NCBI GenBank assembly: GCA_964604955.1
Contig: CAZSBE010000106.1
Span: 1-9,687, forward strand
Reading direction: 5' to 3'
DNA: 9,687 nucleotides
Source of the DNA: JALGWA01 sp964604955
Lineage (GTDB): Bacteria > Arandabacterota > Arandabacteria > Arandabacterales > JALGWA01
Shown here: piece by piece, positions 6,095-9,687 of the stretch
Numbering within the stretch: position 1 is the first letter of the stretch
Layout of the letters: each line of letters begins with the position of its first letter
Translations under genes and position numbers: made by a program
The notes under the pieces: model-generated
What the model was told of the DNA's origin: nothing
What the model saw: only the letters and a program-made list of their open reading frames with translations
The model's database searches: none

Positions 6095-7108
6095 ATGGCA
6101 ATAAGATGCGCAATCAACGGCTTTGGGAGAATCGGAAGGCTCGTCTTGAGGGCGGGGCTCGACGACAAGGACTTTGAGTTTGTCGCGGTCAACGACATCG
6201 CCGACGCCAAGACGCTGGCGTATCTCGTGAAGTACGACAGCGTGCACGGCGTCTGGGGCAAGGAGGTTTCGGCGGGCGATGCCTCCATAGTGGCGGGTGG
6301 CAAGGAGATCAAGGTCTTCAGCGAGAAGGACCCGACCAAGCTTCCCTGGAAGAAACTCGGGATAGACGTCGTGGTCGAATCTACGGGCAGGTTCAGAACG
6401 CCGGATGACGCCAGGAAGCACATCGAGGGCGGCGCCAGGAAAGTCCTGCTTTCGGCCCCCTGGAAGGGTAAGAGCGCCGATGTCCTCACAATCGTGATGG
6501 GCGTCAACGACGGCCGGTACGACCCGGCCAAGCATAACATGGTTTCCACGGCCTCGTGCACGACTAACTGCCTCGCGCCTGTCTGCAAGGTCTTGAACGA
6601 CAGTTTCGGCATAGTGAAAGGCCAGATGACCACAGTGCACGCCTATACCAACGACCAGAAGATCCTGGACCTTCCACACAGCGATCTCAGGAGGGCCCGG
6701 GCGGCAGGCGTCTCGATAATACCCACCTCCACGGGCGCGGCCAAGGCTATAGGACTCGTGATTCCGGAGCTGGACGGCAAACTCTCGGCGATCGCCATGA
6801 GAGTGCCGACGGCCGACGGCTCGGTCGTAGACCTCAATGTGGAAGTCGAGAAATCCACGACGCCCGAGGAGATAAACGCGGCGTTCAAGAAGGCGAGCGA
6901 AAAGCCGCCCCTCAAGGGCTATCTCGAATACACCGCGGATCCCATCGTGTCCATAGACATCGTCGGCAATCCCCACTCGGCGATCTTCGACTCGGGCATG
7001 ACCAGCGTTTCGGGCGGCAACCTCGTCAAGGTTCTCGCCTGGTACGACAACGAGTGGGGCTACTCGAACAGGATGATCGACATGATGAATCTAATCGCGA
7101 GGGGATAG
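6095..7108 (+). CDS. gap: NAD-dependent glyceraldehyde-3-phosphate dehydrogenase
   Basis: GAPDH oxidises and phosphorylates glyceraldehyde 3-phosphate to 1,3-bisphosphoglycerate, reducing NAD+. The 337-residue product has the family's usual length. It begins with the dinucleotide-binding INGFGRIGR (residues 7-15), contains the nucleophile Cys155 in SCTTNCLAP (154-162) and its partner His182 in TTVHAYTNDQ, and ends with WYDNEWGYSNRM (316-327). Asp34 (AVNDI) together with LDLPHSDLRRARAA (191-204) is the pattern of NAD-specific catabolic enzymes rather than the NADP-using biosynthetic type. The segment before Cys155 reads HNMVSTASC, with Thr153 where Asn is common. GGGAGG six bases before ATG fixes the start. 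It lies between fba and pgk, in pathway order. It ends in TAG, 15 bases before pgk. Confidence 0.97.
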   Translation: MAIRCAINGFGRIGRLVLRAGLDDKDFEFVAVNDIADAKTLAYLVKYDSVHGVWGKEVSAGDASIVAGGKEIKVFSEKDPTKLPWKKLGIDVVVESTGRFRTPDDARKHIEGGARKVLLSAPWKGKSADVLTIVMGVNDGRYDPAKHNMVSTASCTTNCLAPVCKVLNDSFGIVKGQMTTVHAYTNDQKILDLPHSDLRRARAAGVSIIPTSTGAAKAIGLVIPELDGKLSAIAMRVPTADGSVVDLNVEVEKSTTPEEINAAFKKASEKPPLKGYLEYTADPIVSIDIVGNPHSAIFDSGMTSVSGGNLVKVLAWYDNEWGYSNRMIDMMNLIARG

Positions 7109-7123
7109 GAGCGGGGTCGCCCG

Positions 7124-8353
7124 ATGAGCGAGAAAAGATACTTCGAAAACAAAATGACGGTAAGGGACATAAACCTCGCCGGGAAGCGGGTTCTCGTCCG
7201 CGTGGACTTCAATGTCCCGCTCGGCAAAGACGGCAAGGTAGCCGATGATTTCAGGATAAAGTCGGCGCTTCCGACGCTGGAGTACATTCTGGGGCAGGGA
7301 GCCAGGCTCATCCTGATGTCGCATCTCGGCCGCCCCAAGGGGAAGCGGGTTCCCGAGATGTCGCTCGCACCCGTCCGGGACGCGCTGGAACGGCTCCTCG
7401 GGGTCGGGGTGAAGTTCGCCCCGGACTGCGTGGGCCCCGAAGTCGAGGCGATGGCGGGATCCCTGAAAGAGGGCGAGGTGCTCCTGCTTGAGAACCTCCG
7501 GTTCCACTCGGAGGAGACCGACAATGACCCCGGTTTCGCGAAGAAGCTCGCTGGTCTGGCCGACGTGTACGTGAACGACGCCTTCGGCACCGCGCACAGG
7601 GCCCATGCTTCAACCGAGGGGGTCACTCATTTCACGTCGCCGGCCGTCGCGGGGTTCCTCCTGGAAAAGGAGATCGAGTTTCTCGGCGGCGTTCTGGTAA
7701 ACCCCGAAAGGCCGTTCGTGGCCATACTGGGCGGGGCCAAGATATCCGGCAAGATAGACATAATCAAGAACCTCATGGACAAGGTGGACGGCATGCTCAT
7801 AGGCGGGGGGATGGCCAACACCTTCTTGAAGGCCGGGGGCGCCGAGATAGGGAGCTCGCTGTTCGAGGAGTCCTCACTCGACCTCGCCCGGGAGATCATG
7901 AAGCTGGCCGAGGCCAGGAAGGTCAAGTTCCTGCTCCCGACCGACTACGTCGCCGCCGATAAGGTCGAAGAGGGCGCCGCCACGATGGCCGTCGAGGCCG
8001 GCCGGCCCGTTCCCGAGGGCTACTCGCTGGTCGATATCGGCCCGGGAACGGTCGCCCTTTTTGCCGGCGAAGTCAGGCGGGCGCGCACCGTTTTCTGGAA
8101 CGGCCCCATGGGCGTCTTCGAGATCGATGACTTTTCCAGGGGCACGGTGAGCCTCTCGAAGGCCGTCGCCGAGGCGACCGGCTCCGGCACCATATCGGTG
8201 CTGGGCGGCGGAGATACCGCAAGTGCCGCCAAGAAGGCCGGGGTGGCCGACAGGATGACCCATATTTCGACGGGAGGTGGCGCTTCGCTCGAGTTCGTGG
8301 GAGGGAAGGTCCTGCCGGGCATAGCGGCCCTCACAGACAGAGGGGAGGGCTAG
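7124..8353 (+). CDS. pgk: Phosphoglycerate kinase
   Basis: PGK transfers the acyl phosphate of 1,3-bisphosphoglycerate to ADP, the first ATP-yielding step of glycolysis. The product is 409 residues from ATG 7124, with both lobes complete. N-lobe substrate motifs are VRVDFNVPLG (residues 26-35), MSHLGRPKG, LLENLRFHSEE and VNDAFGTAHRAHAST. C-lobe nucleotide motifs are ILGGAKISGKI, IGGGMANTFLKAGG, WNGPMGVFE, LGGGDTASA and HISTGGGASLEF. GGGGT lies seven bases before ATG 7124. ATG 7154 would give MTVRDINLAGKRV and 399 residues, nearer the family mean, but I see no Shine-Dalgarno there, so the start is uncertain by ten residues. It ends in TAG with three bases before tpiA, and its last codons contain the tpiA ribosome binding site, so the two are probably translationally coupled. 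Confidence 0.97.
   Translation: MSEKRYFENKMTVRDINLAGKRVLVRVDFNVPLGKDGKVADDFRIKSALPTLEYILGQGARLILMSHLGRPKGKRVPEMSLAPVRDALERLLGVGVKFAPDCVGPEVEAMAGSLKEGEVLLLENLRFHSEETDNDPGFAKKLAGLADVYVNDAFGTAHRAHASTEGVTHFTSPAVAGFLLEKEIEFLGGVLVNPERPFVAILGGAKISGKIDIIKNLMDKVDGMLIGGGMANTFLKAGGAEIGSSLFEESSLDLAREIMKLAEARKVKFLLPTDYVAADKVEEGAATMAVEAGRPVPEGYSLVDIGPGTVALFAGEVRRARTVFWNGPMGVFEIDDFSRGTVSLSKAVAEATGSGTISVLGGGDTASAAKKAGVADRMTHISTGGGASLEFVGGKVLPGIAALTDRGEG
8342..8349 (+). promoter_or_regulatory. Shine-Dalgarno deciding the tpiA TTG start
   Basis: GGGGAGGG lies inside the last codons of pgk and ends seven bases before TTG 8357. From the next candidate, GTG 8369, it is 19 bases away. This supports the rare TTG as the initiator. 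Confidence 0.7.
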
Positions 8354-8356
8354 GCG

Positions 8357-9136
8357 TTGAATCCAGAGGTGCGCAAACCCATCATTGCCGGTAACTGGAA
8401 AATGAACAAGACCATTGACGCGGCGCGGAGCCTGGCCATCGAAATCAGGAACAAGACCCTGAATCTCACTGGGAGCGTCGAGGTGGTCGTCTGCCCCACT
8501 TTCACGGCGCTCGCGGCCGTCGCCGACGTATTGAAAGGCAGCGGCGTCGGCGTGGGGGCCCAGAACCTCCACTGGGAGGATAAGGGCGCCTACACGGGTG
8601 AGATCTCTGCGGGCATGCTCGTCGACGCGGGTTGCCGCTACGTGATTACGGGGCACTCCGAGCGCAGGAAGTACTTCGGAGAGACGGACGCAGACGTGTC
8701 CCGGAAGGCCCGGGCCGCGCAGGCGGCCGGCCTCGTGCCCTTCATTTGCGTCGGAGAGACGCTCGAGGAGCGGGAGGCCGGGACCATGAAGGACGTCATC
8801 CGCGGGCAGGTGGTGGGGTCCTTGAGAGACATGACCGGGGAGAATATACTGCATACGGTGCTCGCCTATGAGCCCGTCTGGGCCATAGGAACCGGCAAGA
8901 CGGCGAGCCCGGAGCAGGCCCAGGAGGTTCACGCCTTCGTACGCAATATCCTTATCGACCTGTACGGCTTAGAGGTTGCGCTGCGCGTGCGAATACAGTA
9001 TGGTGGAAGTGTCAAACCCGACAACGTGAAAGACCTCATGGCTCAGCCCGACATAGACGGGGCGCTCGTGGGCGGAGCGAGTCTTGAGGCCGGTTCTTTT
9101 GCTGAACTCGTTGGCTATAAGGGAGGCGATAAATAG
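8357..9136 (+). CDS. tpiA: Triose-phosphate isomerase, TTG start
   Basis: TpiA interconverts dihydroxyacetone phosphate and glyceraldehyde 3-phosphate, letting both aldolase products enter lower glycolysis. From TTG 8357 the product is 259 residues, near the usual 250 for a single TIM barrel. Motifs in order: AGNWKMN with Asn13 and Lys15; GHSERRKYFGE (99-109) with the electrophile His100; AYEPVWAIGTGKTA (170-183), holding the catalytic base Glu172 and flexible loop 6; IQYGGSVKPDN (213-223); and DGALVGGASL (234-243). The GTG at 8369 gives a family-like RKPIIAGNWKMN beginning, but lacks a well-placed Shine-Dalgarno. The TTG is three bases after the pgk stop. It ends in TAG, with secG starting four bases on. 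Confidence 0.96.
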   Translation: MNPEVRKPIIAGNWKMNKTIDAARSLAIEIRNKTLNLTGSVEVVVCPTFTALAAVADVLKGSGVGVGAQNLHWEDKGAYTGEISAGMLVDAGCRYVITGHSERRKYFGETDADVSRKARAAQAAGLVPFICVGETLEEREAGTMKDVIRGQVVGSLRDMTGENILHTVLAYEPVWAIGTGKTASPEQAQEVHAFVRNILIDLYGLEVALRVRIQYGGSVKPDNVKDLMAQPDIDGALVGGASLEAGSFAELVGYKGGDK

Positions 9137-9139
9137 ATC

Positions 9140-9553
9140 ATGATCCAGGTTTTCTATGCAATCCACGTTCTCATATGCGTCGCGCTCGTCATCGTCGTGC
9201 TGCTCCAGTCAGGCAAGGGAGCCGGGCTGGCCAGCGTGTTCGGCACGGGCGGCGGCGGGGGCGGCGGCGATTCCCTGTTCGGAAGTAAGGGTTTCGGCGG
9301 CGTGCTGGCCAAGGCCACGGGCGTGCTGGCGGTGGCGTTCATGGTTTCCTCCATCACCCTGAGCCTTCTCCCGCACGGGAGGATGTCGACGCAGGACAGC
9401 GTGCTCGACAGGCTCGAGGGGCCCACTACGGAGGCTCCGGCGCCTCAGCAGACGATGCCCGTCAATATGCCGGCCGGGCAGCCTGCGGAGACCGACGCGC
9501 CCTCAGGGACGCCGGCCGAGCAGCCTGCAGAAGCTCCCTCAAGCGGGCAGTAG
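9140..9553 (+). CDS. secG: Preprotein translocase subunit SecG
   Basis: SecG is the small, non-essential helper of the SecYEG channel in the inner membrane. The 137-residue product has the family layout: a first membrane helix at about residues 4-23 (HVLICVALVIVVLLQ), the conserved LLQSGKGAGLASVFG loop, a glycine run (GGGGGGG, about 37-43) before DSLFGSKGFGGVLAKAT, and a second helix at about 57-77 (LAVAFMVSSITLSLL). After residue 80 comes a tail of about 55 residues rich in Pro, Ala, Glu, Gln and Thr, ending in a duplicated 14-residue unit. Core SecG proteins are nearer 75 to 110 residues; longer tails are known and vary. GGGAGG at 9121-9126 is 13 bases from ATG, rather far. It begins four bases after tpiA. 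Position after tpiA and before a leucine tRNA is common among bacteria. Confidence 0.95.
   Translation: MIQVFYAIHVLICVALVIVVLLQSGKGAGLASVFGTGGGGGGGDSLFGSKGFGGVLAKATGVLAVAFMVSSITLSLLPHGRMSTQDSVLDRLEGPTTEAPAPQQTMPVNMPAGQPAETDAPSGTPAEQPAEAPSSGQ
9467..9550 (+). repeat. Two tandem 42-base in-frame repeats in the secG tail
   Basis: The 14-codon units 9467-9508 (MPAGQPAETDAPSG) and 9509-9550 (TPAEQPAEAPSSGQ) are adjacent and in frame, the second ending at the stop codon. The DNA from 9469 to 9490 and 9511 to 9532 matches at 19 of 22 positions, the three differences all being G/A. This points to a duplication of DNA and not just similar composition. Confidence 0.75.
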
Positions 9554-9578
9554 CGCCCAAATTCTGTTGACTGGGCGC
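9553..9578 (+). terminator. Stem-loop after secG, weak terminator candidate
   Basis: GCGCCCA (9553-9559) pairs perfectly with TGGGCGC (9572-9578), a 7-bp stem with a 12-base loop that begins within the secG stop codon. The palindrome GCAGGCCTGC (9579-9588) follows directly. There is no U tract, only TTAATATATGTT, so intrinsic termination would be weak. The stem also overlaps the predicted -35 of the tRNA promoter. Confidence 0.35.
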
Positions 9579-9595
9579 GCAGGCCTGCTTAATAT
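9567..9595 (+). promoter_or_regulatory. Candidate promoter of the tRNA-Leu gene
   Basis: TTGACT (9567-9572, five of six to consensus) and TAATAT (9590-9595, four of six) are separated by the ideal 17 bases. Transcription would begin near 9601-9603, about 15 bases before the mature tRNA. This would let the tRNA be made independently of the glycolytic operon. Confidence 0.6.
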
Positions 9596-9600
9596 ATGTT

Positions 9601-9613
9601 CGCTTTCCAAGCG
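9601..9613 (+). ncRNA. Leader hairpin of the pre-tRNA-Leu
   Basis: CGCTT (9601-9605) and AAGCG (9609-9613) form a perfect 5-bp stem with a TCC loop. It lies between the predicted transcription start and the tRNA, leaving three bases (TAT) before the first acceptor base. It is part of the 5' leader that RNase P would remove, not an independent RNA gene. Confidence 0.4.
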
Positions 9614-9616
9614 TAT

Positions 9617-9687
9617 GCCGGGGTGGTGGAATTGGTAGACACGTGCGCTTGAGGGGCGTATGGGTTCGCCCGTGGGGGTTCAAGTCC
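9617..9687 (+). tRNA. tRNA-Leu, anticodon GAG, 3' end cut by the window edge
   Basis: The 71 visible bases start with acceptor strand GCCGGGG (9617-9623), then the D arm GTGGAATTGGTAGACAC, which is highly characteristic of leucine tRNAs. The anticodon arm is TGCGC, loop TTGAGGG, GCGTA, with anticodon GAG at 9651-9653 reading CUC and CUU. A long class II variable arm follows, with stem GGG/CCC and loop TTCG. The T arm begins GGGGG then TTCAAGT (9674-9685). The 3' side of the T stem and the acceptor 3' strand, expected to end CCCCGGC, lie beyond the window. The class II arm and D-arm sequence exclude most other identities. Confidence 0.95.

Noticed and set aside
9236..9270. Glycine run (GGC/GGG codons) in secG as a slippage or phase-variation tract
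   Set aside because: The codons are mixed and not a pure homopolymer, and Gly-rich loops at this place are normal in SecG.

Overview
The window is a compact, fully + strand stretch of a GC-rich bacterial chromosome (about 60% GC or more by eye, not computed). It contains ten complete protein genes, one gene cut by the left edge, and one tRNA gene cut by the right edge. All are housekeeping genes. I see no mobile element, CRISPR array, phage gene or unrecognised coding region, and no gene-free stretch longer than 97 bases. The host cannot be named from this window. Frequent ATA (Ile) and AGG (Arg) codons in a GC-rich background, a strong preference for TAG stops, and a group III (PPi-type) phosphofructokinase are the most telling traits. 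They fit several deep bacterial lineages and argue against an enterobacterium.

Region 1 (start to 3977) is a type II fatty acid synthesis operon ending in RNase III: fabD (5' end missing), fabG, acpP, fabF, rnc. FabD loads malonate onto ACP, FabF condenses it with the growing acyl-ACP, and FabG reduces the 3-keto product. Spacing is tight: fabD and fabG share ATGA, and the other gaps are 16 to 40 bases. Two details stand out. The strong Shine-Dalgarno of fabF is 18 bases from its start, with a small hairpin exactly filling the space. RNase III has Val in place of the metal-binding glutamate equivalent to E. coli Glu117.

Region 2 (3978 to 4074) is the longest gap. It carries a good sigma-70-type promoter candidate and a small AT-rich inverted repeat ahead of the next operon.

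Region 3 (4075 to 9553) is a glycolytic operon in pathway order: pfkA, fba, gap, pgk, tpiA, followed by secG. Together the five enzymes interconvert fructose 6-phosphate and 3-phosphoglycerate. The phosphofructokinase carries Asp104 and Lys124, the pair that marks pyrophosphate-dependent enzymes, so this step is probably reversible and spares ATP. secG encodes a small subunit of the Sec translocon and has a low-complexity tail containing a 42-base in-frame duplication.

Region 4 (9554 to 9687) holds a likely tRNA promoter, a short leader hairpin and the 5' 71 bases of tRNA-Leu(GAG).
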